A stretch of DNA of 64,000 bases from Ahaetulla prasina (taxonomy: Eukaryota > Chordata > Lepidosauria > Squamata > Colubridae): the NCBI RefSeq assembly GCF_028640845.1, contig NC_080539.1:301768516-301832515 (forward strand). Direction: 5' to 3'. Positions 1-10,407 of this stretch are shown one piece after another. The notes beneath the pieces are model-generated. The model saw nothing but the letters and a program-made list of their open reading frames with translations. It made no database searches and was not told where the DNA came from. Numbering within the stretch: position 1 is the stretch's first letter; every line of letters begins with the position of its first letter. Made by a program: the position numbers and the translations under genes.

Positions 1-20
1 CCTCATTGGCTCATTGGCAA

Positions 21-290
21 GGGCGGTGTGGCTCAGGCTGTAAGATAGCCTGTTATTAAACACAGCTGCCTGCAATTACTGCAGGTTCTAGTCCCACCAG
101 GCCCAAGGTTGACTCAGCCTTCCATCCTTTATAAGGTAGGTAAAATGAGGACCCAGATTGTTGGGGGGGCAATAAGTTGACTTTGTATATAAATATACAA
201 ATAGAATGAGACTATTGCCTTACACAATATAAGCCGCCCTGAGTCTTCGGAGAAGGGCGGGATATAAATGTAAAAAAAAAATAAAAAATT
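21..290 (+). mobile_element. tRNA-derived SINE, type 1 (L2-like tail)
   Basis: A tRNA-like head holds an A-box-like TGGCTCAG stretch near 28 and a B box GGTTCTAGTCC at 84-94. The body contains the 'gactcagccttccatcc' and 'aaaatgaggacccag' blocks, and the 3' end is a short hairpin (CCGCCCTGAGTC ... GAGAAGGGCGG) followed by an A-rich tail. That hairpin closely resembles the 3' end of the L2 LINEs in this window, which suggests L2 machinery mobilises it (inference). Sister copies lie at 11701-11895 (minus) and 63574-63828. Not a functional tRNA gene. Confidence 0.85.
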
Positions 291-515
291 GAGCCATAAT
301 AGCACAGTGGTTAGAATAGAGTATTGTAGGCTAATTTTGCCAACTCCTAGCAGTTCTGTTCTGACCGGCTCAAAGTTGATTCAGCCTTCCATCTTTCCGA
401 GGTCGGTAAAATGAGGACCCAGACTGTTGGGGGCAATATGCTGAAACTGCTTAGAGAGGGCTGTAAAGCAATGTGAAGCAGTATATAAGTCTAAGTGGTA
501 TTGCTAAGTGCTATT
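291..515 (+). mobile_element. tRNA-derived SINE, type 2
   Basis: The tRNA-like head (AGCACAGTGGTTAGAATAGAG) runs into the same middle block as the type 1 SINE, but the 3' end differs: 'gcttagagagggctgtaaagc' then 'agtatataagtctaag' and a short TGCTAT-like tail. Other copies are at 4965-5197, 17992-18213, 18655-19327 (interrupted) and 34527-34733. It abuts the type 1 SINE directly. Confidence 0.85.
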
Positions 516-1502
516 TGGCCCCTACATTTGGGCTTGATTGACTAATTGATTGCAGATCTTACTTTTGATTTAAAAGAGGTGAAATCAATGTATTCTTACA
601 ATGCATTCTTCCAAGCAAAGAAGCTTAGTAAAACTAATTGGATTGCCCTAAAACCCTTGGCAATCTGATCAATAGTATAATGCATAATAGTCTTTCCATT
701 TGCCATTTTATAAACTTGCCTTATAGATATCCAGGCTATGCAGAAAAAAGACACTCAGAATAGATTGTAATAAATCACAGAAGTCCTTTGAAATCAGACC
801 TCGTTCTTTGAATTTCAGTTTCTCTTAATGTCCGTCCTTCTTCAGTAAAATATTGAATATTTCCATATTGGAATCTAATTTGTCCTCTTTAGCAATAAAA
901 GGGTTGGTGAAGCATTGTGCATTGCGGTGCCCCATCCAATACATGAGAGTACTCACTAAGGACAAGAGTACAATATTCTGTTTCAGTTACAGGAGAAGAA
1001 CCAGAGTTGTGTGAAAGAGCTGAGAGATGTTTTTAATTTTAAAGTGAATTTGGTGTGTGTGAACAGGGGGGGGGGGGGGGGGAAGGTAATTACATTTTCC
1101 AGAACTGAGTTGACTTTGAGATTTGGTTATCTTGATGTAATTACACATGAAAGGTTATAAGCATCCACTGTTGCTAATGTTTCAGAGATTTGATTAAGGC
1201 AAGGTAATTAAAGAACTTGTGGTAGAAGCATAGACTGAATATGAAAAATGTGAAAATTAATCTCTTGAGTTTATTGGGGTTTGGGTCTTCTGCTTTTTAT
1301 TGCTTGAAAGGCATCTTGAAGATAACTCCAAAATATTAGCATCATCAATACTTGGGTTTATTCTGCTACTTGATCCTGAGCTCCCCATTTACATTGTGTC
1401 TTGAGGGACACTGAAACAGTCTACTAAAGACAAAATTAGACAAAACATAAGTGGCATGTCATCTTGCTTTAGGTTTTGATGTTTAATTTTAAAAAGCATA
1501 TA
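516..1502. other. No recognised feature
   Basis: AT-rich single-copy-looking DNA. I see no convincing exon, RNA gene or known repeat apart from the poly-G run listed separately. Confidence 0.5.
1066..1082 (+). repeat. Poly-G tract, 17 bp
   Basis: Seventeen consecutive G residues, preceded by a GTGTGTG stretch. Could form G-quadruplex-like structure; length is prone to sequencing error. Confidence 0.9.
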
Positions 1503-1510
1503 ATCAAGAC

Positions 1511-1644
1511 CAGGGGTGTCAAACTCATGGCGTCATGTTGTTGTCACATGACGTATTGCAACTTTTTCCCCTTTACTAAACTGGGGGTGGGCATGGCCAG
1601 TGCGTGATGCATATGGACTGTGGGCTGCGAGTTTGATACCCCTG
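1511..1644. mobile_element. hAT-type MITE (134 bp) with 8-bp target duplication
   Basis: Ends are CAGGGGTGTCAAACTC and GAGTTTGATACCCCTG, inverted repeats matching 15 of 16. The flanks ATCAAGAC (1503-1510) and ATCAAGAC (1645-1652) are a perfect 8-bp duplication, the hAT superfamily hallmark. No coding capacity, so non-autonomous. Confidence 0.9.
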
Positions 1645-1741
1645 ATCAAGACTAATCTTGATGAGGACCACATGAAATAGTGAGGGGAGCTTTGTTTCTT
1701 TTCCATAATCCCAGTATAAATCTATTTTTATAGTCCTAGGG

Positions 1742-1877
1742 CAGGGTTGTCAAACTGGCGGCCCATGGGTTGTATGTGTCATGCGCAGGCCATGCCCACC
1801 CCAGCTCCGCAAAGGGGAGAAACATTGCAAAACACCACATGATGGCAACATGACACCATAACTTTGACCGCCGCGTG
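1742..1877. mobile_element. Degenerate hAT-type MITE
   Basis: Starts CAGGGTTGTCAAACTGG, related to the element at 1511-1644, and is flanked by TCCTAGGG at 1734-1741 and 1878-1885, a perfect 8-bp duplication. The right end is only weakly complementary to the left (GTCAAA core retained), so it is an older or differently ended copy. Confidence 0.65.
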
Positions 1878-1885
1878 TCCTAGGG

Positions 1886-2183
1886 TGTGCATGCGTGTAA
1901 AAGTGCAATCAGTAGAGTCTCTCACATACACACACCAAAATCCCATTAATACTAAAGGCAGAGGAAAAAGATAATCCCTTTTACTGTGCTGTCCTCAGTC
2001 TCAGAAACTGAACTAGAAAGGTCTCATTTAACGTAAGTTGCCTATGAATTATGTATTTTCTGCTCTTGAAGATCTACTTTTCCATATCTGTGTATTTCTG
2101 CAGAAAATAACGTTCTTTAACGGTATGTACAGTGAAGATGAAAGACAAATATACATGTGTTATGTGTCTTGACTGTTATTTTA
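1886..2183. other. No recognised feature
   Basis: AT-rich DNA without a repeat or exon that I can support. Confidence 0.5.
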
Positions 2184-2238
2184 TCTGGCTGTTAACCACC
2201 CTGAGTCCTTCGGGAGAAGGGCGGTATACAAATTAAAA

Positions 2239-2239
<1 letters not shown>
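2184..2239 (+). mobile_element. L2 LINE 3' end
   Basis: Contains the L2 3' hairpin (ACCACCCTGAGTCCTTCGGG ... GAAGGGCGGTATACAAAT), as at 15198-15521 and 47785-48098. Only the terminal ~55 bp remain, and they run into an ATT microsatellite. Confidence 0.7.
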
Positions 2240-2317
<78 letters not shown>

Positions 2318-2318
2318 G
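2240..2318 (+). repeat. (ATT)n microsatellite
   Basis: About 26 ATT units starting at the L2 tail, so probably seeded by it. The reverse strand reads as poly-Asn, which is not a gene. Confidence 0.95.
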
Positions 2319-2784
2319 ATTGCCTCCTGAAGCTCAGTCATTTTGAGTACTTTCGCCCATATGAAATATAATTTATTAAGCAAGTAGATTTCTTTTTTAA
2401 AATAAGATATTTTTGTTTTGGGTACTAAACATAAGTATAGGCTTATGTTAGCTTTTTATTTAAACTAAGATTAGACCACACCACGATATTATACTATTGA
2501 TTCCTTACTTGCTTGGAATATGAATGGTAGTAGTGCTTCAAACTCTCTCAAATTTGAATCAAGATATAAAGCTGATATATCATGCTTTAGGTTGGTATAC
2601 TAGTGCTTTACTACTCTCACATGACTGGAGTGTCCTGAATCTAGAATTCAGATTTTTTTTTCATTTTCTTATATGATAATAAATTAATTAAACCATATGT
2701 ATGAAGTATTGCATGGATGTATCCTGGAAAATAAAAACAATGTTGTTATGCCATTGTTATGTCATAAGTGCCGCTTGTAAATAC

Positions 2785-3230
2785 TTTATTTATTGATTTG
2801 TTAAAGCCACTCAACTTCCAAAAGCCTAGGTGGCTTAAAAAATTAAAATACAGTTAAAAATCTAATATAAGCAAAGTAACTGTCCAAACAAGACAACAAC
2901 TAGAAAATTTAAAAATGACAGGGGCTCTGCAAGTACCCATTACCCAGACCTGGGAGGAGGCCAGGATATTGGGGTACATCCAGAGCCCTTGGAGAGTGGG
3001 AACTGTATATATCTCCAGAGATATGTATATTATTCCAGAGAGCAGGAAGCAGGAAAAGAAAGCGTATTTCCCTAGTTCCTCAAAATAACATTTATTTGAG
3101 GAGAATAAACTTTGCTTGAAGGGCTAGGGGTGGGGAGGAACAACTGGAGGTAGGCATTACCACAGAAAACTAGGCCCTATTCCATCCATGGCTTTATAGG
3201 TGACAACTTTGAATTGTACCTGGAATGTTT
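2785..3230 (-). mobile_element. Old L2-clade LINE remnant
   Basis: On the minus strand the segment keeps the order of an L2 3' region: tail-like TTTATTTATTG, the 'gccactcaacttcc ... taggtggcttaaaa' region, and at the far end 'ggctttataggtgacaac' then 'tttgaattgtacctgga', which parallels the block near 51188 in the well-preserved L2. Heavily diverged; boundaries approximate. Confidence 0.45.
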
Positions 3231-3420
3231 CCTTCTCTTTGCTATTAAATATAATGGCAAAGATATAAGTTCTAATACAATAAATAAATACAATAAATAC
3301 ATAGGAGAAGGTGTTGTTTGTTTTATAAACAGACATATACTACCATAATTATGTGAGTACATTAAAAAAAAGACCCAGTGCTGCGATGGATAATCTGCTG
3401 TGTCCAATATATAATCTTAT

Positions 3421-3506
3421 AAATGTTTTTTTTATTTTTTATTTTATTTTTTGTCACAACAGTATACACAAACAAATGTCATAGATAAAACAGCATATCT
3501 TGAAGA

Positions 3507-3540
<34 letters not shown>

Positions 3541-3830
3541 TTATGCATCAACTATATTAATTGGATATAATGAAGGGAACAATAGGACAGGAACGGTAGG
3601 CACATTTGTGCTCTTATGCACGCCCCTTATAGTCCTCTCAGGAATGGGGTGAGGTCAATAGTAGACAGCTTTTGGTTTAAGATTTTGGGATTTTGAGTAG
3701 AGACTATGGAGTCAGGTAATGAGTTCCAAGCATTAACAACTCTGTTACATAAGTCATATTTTCTGCAATCAAGTTTGAAGCGATTGACATTTAGCTTGAA
3801 TCTATTTTTTGCTTTTTTTTATTTTATTTT
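3421..3830 (-). mobile_element. CR1-group LINE 3' fragment with internal (AT)n
   Basis: Nearly the same sequence as 43183-43590 (minus): the 'gtcacaacagtatacacaaac' 3' terminus, an (AT)n tract at 3510-3532, then the region encoding the end of the reverse-transcriptase ORF. Truncated 5' after 'gcttgaatctattttttgc', followed by T-rich sequence. Confidence 0.8.
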
Positions 3831-3904
3831 TTTATTTTAATTTTTTTTTATGTTGTTTCCCTTGATCACAGGGAGGGTCTTACCACATATTCTGTGCATC
3901 TATT

Positions 3905-4705
3905 TTGCTGGAGTCAAAAATAAAAATGAAAAACATAATACTACGTAGGGGTCATTATGTCTTGTAGAAATCAAACACTGCATTTCACAATAGGAACGGT
4001 ATGCTGGCTGTCAGACATGGAGGTATGAGTGTCATGGTTGGGAGATGCTTTGGTAATTGAAATAAGCATGAATTCTGTCCTGTGTCAGAGAATTCTACAG
4101 GAGAATATCAAGTATTTCACACAAGCCTGAATAGCAGGGATATCCAGCAAGACAAACCCAAACATAAAAGCAAGTCTACAAGAAACTGGACAAAGAACAA
4201 CTTATTGTTTTAAAATGGCCAACCCAAGGTTCAAATGATGTTGGGGGAGCTGTTCAGCTTGTGATAGACAAAAGTTGAAGGAATTTGCATAGACCAGGGG
4301 TCTGCAAACTTTGCTCTTTTAAGACTTGTGGACTTCAACTCCCAGAGTTCTGAGGAACTCTGGGAGTTGAAGTCCACAAGTCTTAAAAGAGCAAAGTTTG
4401 CAGATCCCTGGCATAGAGGAATGGATCAGAATTCCTACACAGTGATATGTGAGACTGATCAAAAATTACAGAAGGATGCTCTTTGCAACTAAAAGTTGTG
4501 CAACCGGTTACTGCATCTAAAGGGACAGCAGTTACTTATTCATATTAATTTGTTGGATGTTTATGGAATAAATGAAACAAGCAACATTCAGACTTCGGTG
4601 TTATTTGTTTACTCAGATTTTGTTTATGCATTAGTACAACTTACATGAAGCTGTAATAACTTTCAGTGGCAAAAGGATGCATAAAAATCCATAACATCTG
4701 AAAGG
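3905..4705 (+). pseudogene. Fossil Tc1-like transposase and 3' flank
   Basis: The plus strand keeps recognisable Tc1-like transposase DNA in order: the glycine-rich block (near 4013-4050, 'agacatggagg ... gtcatggttgggagatgcttt'), the block around the second catalytic Asp ('cagcaagacaaaccc ... aaacataaaagcaagtc', 4146-4177), and the C-terminal block ('gaggaatggatcagaattcc', 4415-4434). Frameshifts and deletions abolish the reading frame; the segment carrying the catalytic Glu is largely lost. A foldback MITE (4295-4410) split it later. A different and much older lineage than the Tc1 at 60666-62267. Confidence 0.7.
4295..4410. mobile_element. Foldback hAT-type MITE nested in the Tc1 fossil
   Basis: Almost a perfect hairpin: CAGGGGTCTGCAAACTTTGC at the left is answered by its complement at the right, and the centre holds a long palindrome around CTCTGGGAGTTGAAGTCC. 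The flanks GCATAGAC (4287-4294) and GCATAGAG (4411-4418) are an 8-bp duplication with one change. Removing the element and one flank restores continuous Tc1-like sequence. Same family at 8713, 30612, 33210 and 44188. Confidence 0.9.
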
Positions 4706-4964
4706 GGAAGAATCCTTTTTTCCCCCCCTACCAAGAAGTATTTATGGAAAGAACCCAGCTGGAGAAAGATATTGCAATGCCTTAGGTGACATCAACATTT
4801 CCATGCTAGCTCCCTCCATTTGCATCAAGAAGGGAACTTCTCTTTTCTCAGAAAATTAGTTTCCTCGTTAGTCTATTAACTCTTGATATGAATGAATATT
4901 TGTATTGGCTTTTAATAAATCACTGTTTAATTTTTGGTACCCAGAGTAACCATAGATAGCAATA

Positions 4965-5197
4965 GTAATAGCACTTAGACTTTTATACTACTTCGTAGTG
5001 CTTTTACAGCCTCTCTAAGTGGTTTAGAGAGTCAGCTTATTTTCCCCAACAATCTGGGTCTTCATTTTACCCACCTTGGAAGGATGGAAGGCTGAGTCAA
5101 CCTTGAGCTGGTGAGATTTGAACTGCTGAACTGCAACTAGCAGTCAGCTGAAGTAGTCTGCAGTACTGCACTTTAACCACTGTGCAACCTGGGCTCT
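4965..5197 (-). mobile_element. tRNA-derived SINE, type 2
   Basis: Complete order on the minus strand: tRNA-like head near 5160-5195, shared middle block near 5040-5105, and the tail block 'gcacttagacttttatac' near 4972. Confidence 0.85.
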
Positions 5198-5199
5198 TA

Positions 5200-7130
5200 A
5201 TAGCCTTAATTATGCTTTTTACAATACATTCCTAGGAGCAATGGCTTATGAATGCTTAAGATAAGAAAAATTCAATGCTTGGGATAAGAAAAATCAGTGT
5301 TTCTAAAAGAACAGCTTGTATCTTATTCAGTGAACTACAGATCGGTTATGTCCTCTTTTTCCTTTGACATTGTACTTGGGTTCATTTTCTGTGGATTCTT
5401 CTGTTGGTTAAAAATCAACTTGCATTTTATCAAAGAGAAGCCTTGCTGACAACACAGAATTAATTGACCAAAATTAGAGGATATGTGACAGTGAAAAAAT
5501 GGACTGTATACATTCACAGCGAAGGTCTAACTAAAATCAAGTAGGAATAACTCCCATATATATATACAACATATCACACAACAATGCAAGTTGAAACATT
5601 GGAACGTGATTTTTGGAAGAAAAAGAGAAACTGTTTAAAAAGAATTAGAATTTTAAAACAGAGCAATTGCAAAAGGATAAAAGCAGTTAGAAGTTAGAGG
5701 GGAGGAAATGAGGATGAAAAAGAACAAAAATGGGGTCTGAATGGTTTTTTGAATTTTTTTTACATTTAATTTGATTTTTTTTACTTAAAAATATCACATT
5801 ACTAAATCTCATCTTTTGAATACTCACTTCAATCTTCACTTCAGTGTTGAGGTTATGCAACAGCAATATTTTTTTTACAAAAACAATGCAGACCAGTCAG
5901 GGATTAAATTGTGAGGTATGCAATTTAAACTGCCTTCTTTTTTTAGTTGATATGGAATATTCTTCATTCCCAGTTGTGTGGGGAATAGAGCAATGGAAGA
6001 TGGGGTAAAGCAAAAGCAGAGAAGGAGAGAAAAAGTCAAGCACGTGTCATAGGATGGAAGAGAAAATGCAGACTCTTTGATTTAAGAGGTCTGTGACAAG
6101 GCAGAGCAAAATTTTTACTGGACTGTTAGCACCAGCAAGCCTGCTTTACAGATGAGTATAGACAGACAATCCAGATGCTGCAGCTTCTGTTTACGTGAGC
6201 AAATCAAGCCAAGTATCCCTTTACTGTGGAATTAGTCAACAGAATAATTGGGCCAGCAGCTTCTGACATCACCTTTATAAAATCCCAGTTGTATAATTTC
6301 CCAAGTTTTGCGATTTCTTATGAAAAATAATAGCAATTTCTCATCTCCTGTTGCATCATTCAAATCTACCTTCTGATGTGAACAAGTCTGAAACAGATGT
6401 TAGGAATCGTTGCCTGGCTGCCTCAAAGAGAATGGCTTTTTTTTATTTAATTACAGAGGGTTACCTGATTTTCATTATCTGCATAACCTGGGAGAGTTTA
6501 AAAGTATAGCTTCACAGCAACAGAATAAAGCCATGGAATTGCAGCGTCCTGAAGTGCAACATAATAATAAAATAATAAAAGCATATTAAATTTGGGAACA
6601 GGAAGGCACGAGACACAGCAACATAGATTTAATTAAAAGCTTGGGTAAACAGATGTCTTTTGAGCCGCTGGCCAGCCACAGTTGCACAAAGAAGGAATTC
6701 CATAGCTGGGTTGCCTCTAAAAACATTTACATTTCGTCCTTTGTGGATTTCTTGGTTATAGTACATACAGAAATGCTTTATGTACTTGCAATTCTTCATT
6801 CTTTTTTGAACTCACTCAATTTATGGACAAAATTCTTGGAAGAATAATACCAATCCTATTTACACTTATAGCCTTATACTTATTAAGACAACAAAGGGAG
6901 ATCTGATAAGGGATCATAGATCTGATAAGGGATCATCTATACATAGAATGATAAATGTTTCTCTTTATCCCATTGTAATATAACTGTTGTGGAATCTCTG
7001 CTAAAGAAAATTAAACCCACCATGTTAGGTAATTACAGTTCAATTTCCAGTTTGCCACTTTTGAGAAAGATGTTTCAGGATATAGCATGTATCTCAGCTT
7101 CAGCTGTTCTTAGACACAGCAAATAGGCCC
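5200..7130. other. No recognised feature
   Basis: AT-rich DNA with only short simple-sequence bits, such as an 18-bp direct repeat 'gatctgataagggatcat' at about 6899-6936. Short ORFs here (60-70 codons) show no family resemblance I can name. Confidence 0.5.
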
Positions 7131-7134
7131 CATT

Positions 7135-7415
7135 CAGTTTAGTCATAGACCATAGTTTAAGATTTGAAATAGTTTTGGTTGCCCTGGAAGATTATCTATG
7201 CTGGGAGATAAAGAGAGGAAGAATACCCAATATGTTATTCTGCACCTCTCAACAGTTTTGATTCTAATTATAGCATCTTTGAGATTATTTGGCAGAAATA
7301 GGCTTGGGAGATTCCATTTCATAATAGTTTCAGTAATTCATTGTAGTCAGTCATGGAAGATAATGCTGAGGGACTTGTGTTCAATCATGTTCCCCATTTT
7401 ATTTAAAAAGTAACA
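7135..7415 (+). mobile_element. Ancient L2-clade reverse-transcriptase fragment
   Basis: DNA resembles the L2 RT stretch that runs from 'ctctcaacag ... ttgat' (the LSAAFDTIDH region) through 'attcattgtagtcagtca' and 'atgctgagggacttgtgttcaatc' to 'ccccattttatttaa'. The frame is broken. Recognised by resemblance only, so low to moderate confidence. Confidence 0.4.
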
Positions 7416-7520
7416 TTGAATTTTGAAGTAAATGTATTTAATATGTGAAATTAGTTAATTGATTAAATGCCATTGAATTCTGACTCCTAGGAACTACTCA
7501 GATATAGTTGATTTCTCCAT

Positions 7521-7526
7521 GATGAT

Positions 7527-7581
<55 letters not shown>

Positions 7582-8425
7582 TTTTGTCACAACAATATAT
7601 GTAAGTATCATACAGAAAGATTATATAGTATATAAACATATATATGAGTAAATATTAGGAGGTATAAGCATATATATATATATAGGAAGAAGAAAAGAAA
7701 AACAATAGGACAGGAACGGTAGGAACGTTTGTGCGCCTATGCACACCCCTTATGGTCCTCTTAGGAATGGGGTGAGGTCAATAGTAGAAAGTTTTAGGAT
7801 AAAGCTTTTAGGATTATGGGAAGAGACCACAGAGTCAGGTTAAGTATTCCAAACACTGATGATTCTGTTACAGAAGTCATATTTTCTGCAATCTAGATTA
7901 AAGTGGTTGACATTAAGTTTAAATCTATTGGTTGCTCTTGTATTATTGCAATTAAAGCTGAAGTGGTCTTTAACAGGAAGGACATTACAATAGATGATTC
8001 TATGAGTTAAACTTAGGTCTTGTCGAAGGCTACGGAGTTCCAAGTTTTCTAAGCCTCAGATTTCAAGTCTAGTGGGATAAGGTATTTTGTTGTTTACAGA
8101 GGAATGGAGAACTCTTCTTGTAAAATATTTCTGGACACGTTCAATTGTATTGATGTCAGAGATATGGTGAGGGTTCCAAACAGGTGAGCTGTATTCTAGA
8201 ATTGGTCTAGCAAATGTTTTATATGCTCTGTAGTGTTTTTGGAAAAGAAGCTACGCAAGATTAGGTTTACAACTCTTAGAGCCTTTTTTGCTATGTAGTT
8301 GCAGTGGGCTTTGGCACTTAGATCATTTGACATGAAAACTCCAAGGTCTTTAACGGGCTGGGGGTCATCTGTAAGGTAATGTCTATCAAGTATGTACTTA
8401 GTGTTTGATATGTCCCTAACCTGGT
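7521..8425 (-). mobile_element. CR1-group LINE, 5'-truncated, (TTTA)n tail
   Basis: The 3' tail is (TTTA)n at 7521-7582, followed by the 'gtcacaacaatatat' 3' terminus. The minus strand encodes the C-terminal part of the ORF2 protein; an open piece at 7840-8043 reads ...CRKYDFCNRIISVWNT, matching the copy at 43183-44138. Stops and indels elsewhere. It appears inserted into an older unnamed repeat ('gatttctccatgatgat' left, 'ctaacctggtctttcagg' right). Confidence 0.8.
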
Positions 8426-8712
8426 CTTTCAGGTGAAACTATTAGGAGAGATCATGAATTAGGTTTGGATTGTATTGTTGATGTGCAGATGACAAGCAGG
8501 TATCTGCTTGCAGCTACCTTTCAGTCATTTTTTTTCTACTCATGTGGGTTTCTTGGTATAATATAGAAGTGGTTTATCATTGCCTTTCCTGCATAGTATG
8601 AAATGATTCCTTTGCTGTTTTCATATCATTGCTGTCCAATATATGCCTTTTTAAAAAAATGGCTACTACAACATGCCTTAAGCAAGTAAGGCTACTGCAG
8701 CATGCCTTGAGT
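8426..8712. other. Unnamed old interspersed repeat remnant
   Basis: 'cttggtataatatagaagtggtttatcattgcctttc' phrasing recurs in weaker form near 19775-19825, so this is probably an ancient SINE-like repeat. A ~30-bp imperfect tandem duplication (GGCTACT..ACATGCCTT) lies at 8662-8712. Confidence 0.3.
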
Positions 8713-8778
8713 CAGGGGTCTCCAACCTTGGCAACTTTAAGCCTGGAGGACTTCAACTCCCAGAATTGGAGACCCCTG
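8713..8778. mobile_element. Foldback hAT-type MITE, internally deleted (66 bp)
   Basis: Ends CAGGGGTCTCCAACCTTGG and GGAGACCCCTG identify the foldback family. Flanks CCTTGAGT and ACTTAAGT agree at 6 of 8 positions, consistent with a decayed duplication. Confidence 0.75.
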
Positions 8779-9519
8779 ACTTAAGTGACCCTGCTGGGAC
8801 TATATAACTTTGGTGTAGTCTCCAGGTGTTCCTCCCTCATCCCTACCAAGAACATCTCCTGTCACTCTTGAGGGATGGAGGCACATGTCTAATTGTACTC
8901 AGTTTTGTTGATTGGAATATATCCTATTTAGAACTACCTTTAAATAATTTTTAGAAGATAGAACTAGCAAAGGATGCAGGTATGAGAAAATTGATAGGGC
9001 TAGATTACAATGACATTGCAAAGGTTCACACTTGAAGCTGTTAGATCTAGGACATTTCAGATAACAATCCTTTTATACAATCCTCTTTCTTTGCTAAGAT
9101 CTGATGGAACCTCACCTTTCTGTATCCCAGCTGAAGATGTATTTCTCTGAAAAATAAAAATGGCCTTCCCATAAAACTCTGAAAATCCTGTGTTGTTTGT
9201 TTTACCAGAAAATCTGAAATATTGAGCACACATCCCTTGAAAGGTTTAAAAATGATGGCTTTGAAATGTACTGAAGGAAAGACTAACTCATTGCCTTCAA
9301 TAAATGGAGATGTAATTATAATTTTGTAATTGGACAAATATTTAAAATTAAATAAGTCCAGTCAAAGGAACTTTAAGCATTAAGAAGATTTCTAGTTAAT
9401 GAAAGAGGATGTTAATTAGTTCTGATTAGTATTTTCACTTTTGAAAGTGGATTTGACAGCCTGTACATCTCTTGCCATCTTAAACTATCTGGAGAAACTT
9501 GTAAAAATTCTACTCGAGG
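8779..9519. other. No recognised feature
   Basis: No known repeat. A 96-codon minus ORF (9047-9337) shows no motif I recognise. Confidence 0.5.
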
Positions 9520-9725
9520 CAGGGATGAAATTCAGCAGGTTCTGACAGATTCTGGAGAATCGGTAGCAGAAATTCTGAGTAGTTCGGGGAACCAGCAAAT
9601 ACCACCTCTTCTTACCACCAGTAGGATGGGAATGGAGATTTTGTAATATCCTTCCCCCAGGAGTGGGGAGGGAATGAGGATTTTGCAGTATCCTTCCCCT
9701 GGAGTGGGGTGGGAATGGAGATTCT
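9520..9725 (+). mobile_element. hAT-like MITE, CAGGGRTGAAAT family, 3'-truncated
   Basis: Begins CAGGGATGAAATTCAGCAGG and follows the family order seen at 32685-32978 (the 'ggttctgacag', 'accggtagcagaaatt' and 'tatccttcccc' blocks), but lacks the right terminus. Confidence 0.75.
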
Positions 9726-9998
9726 CTTTAAGAATATAAAGAGCAAATAAATGTCTTATTTGGCAAGTAATATAGACAATATTTGTAAAACAAACCAAAA
9801 GGACTTTTGAGGATATACAGTAATGTGCATGCAAATTCTATGAAAACAGATCAAAAAGAGAAAAAAGGAAATTGGCTGCAAAGTTACTAGTCCAATTAGT
9901 CTGTCAAATGCTGATAACTGCATGAGCAAAGTTGCAGTAAATGCATTAGTGATGTAAGAATAAACTTGTACAGAGGACAAGAAAGGAATCCATCTCAT
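9726..9998. other. No recognised feature
   Basis: Short AT-rich interval; its end (9991-9998, CATCTCAT) is the target duplication of the next element. Confidence 0.5.
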
Positions 9999-10399
9999 CA
10001 GGGGTGGGCTTCAAAAGAAGGGGTTCTCTGCCCAGTTGCTGGGTGGGTGTGGGCATGGTGGGCATGGCCTTGTCGGCCTCCTGCACCACGGTGTGGGGGG
10101 GAAGTTTTTGCCCTCCTTGAGCTCCAGAAGGGAGAAAACGGCCTTCCCAGGCTCCGGAGGCCGGAAACAGGCCTGTTTCCGGCCTTCCCAAACTTTCAGT
10201 AGGCCCGTTTTTGCCCCCCACAAGCTTCTGCGCGTACCCTGCACTTACCTGCATCCAAAATGGGCTGAATGGGGACTCCTGGTAAGGACGGGGTGGGGCG
10301 GGGCCAGCTAGGAGTGGGATTTGGGGATTCTCTGAACTGCACAGAACCTTAGCTAGAGGTTCTCCCGAACCCCTGCGAACCCCCAGCAGCTGACACCTG
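9999..10399. mobile_element. hAT-like non-autonomous element, 401 bp, perfect TSD
   Basis: Starts CAGGGGTGGGCTTCAAA and ends GCAGCTGACACCTG. CATCTCAT occurs immediately before (9991-9998) and after (10400-10407): a perfect 8-bp duplication. GC-rich interior with a palindrome near 10158-10180. Several overlapping ORFs (up to 177 codons on the minus strand) reflect GC-rich stop-poor sequence, not a gene. Second copy at 18823-19207. Confidence 0.9.
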
Positions 10400-10407
10400 C
10401 ATCTCAT

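Noticed and set aside
1..110. Functional tRNA gene
   Set aside because: A- and B-box words belong to a SINE head; no full cloverleaf, and several similar copies in the window.
2192..2383. 63-codon ORF with poly-Asn
   Set aside because: Reverse reading of the (ATT)n microsatellite.
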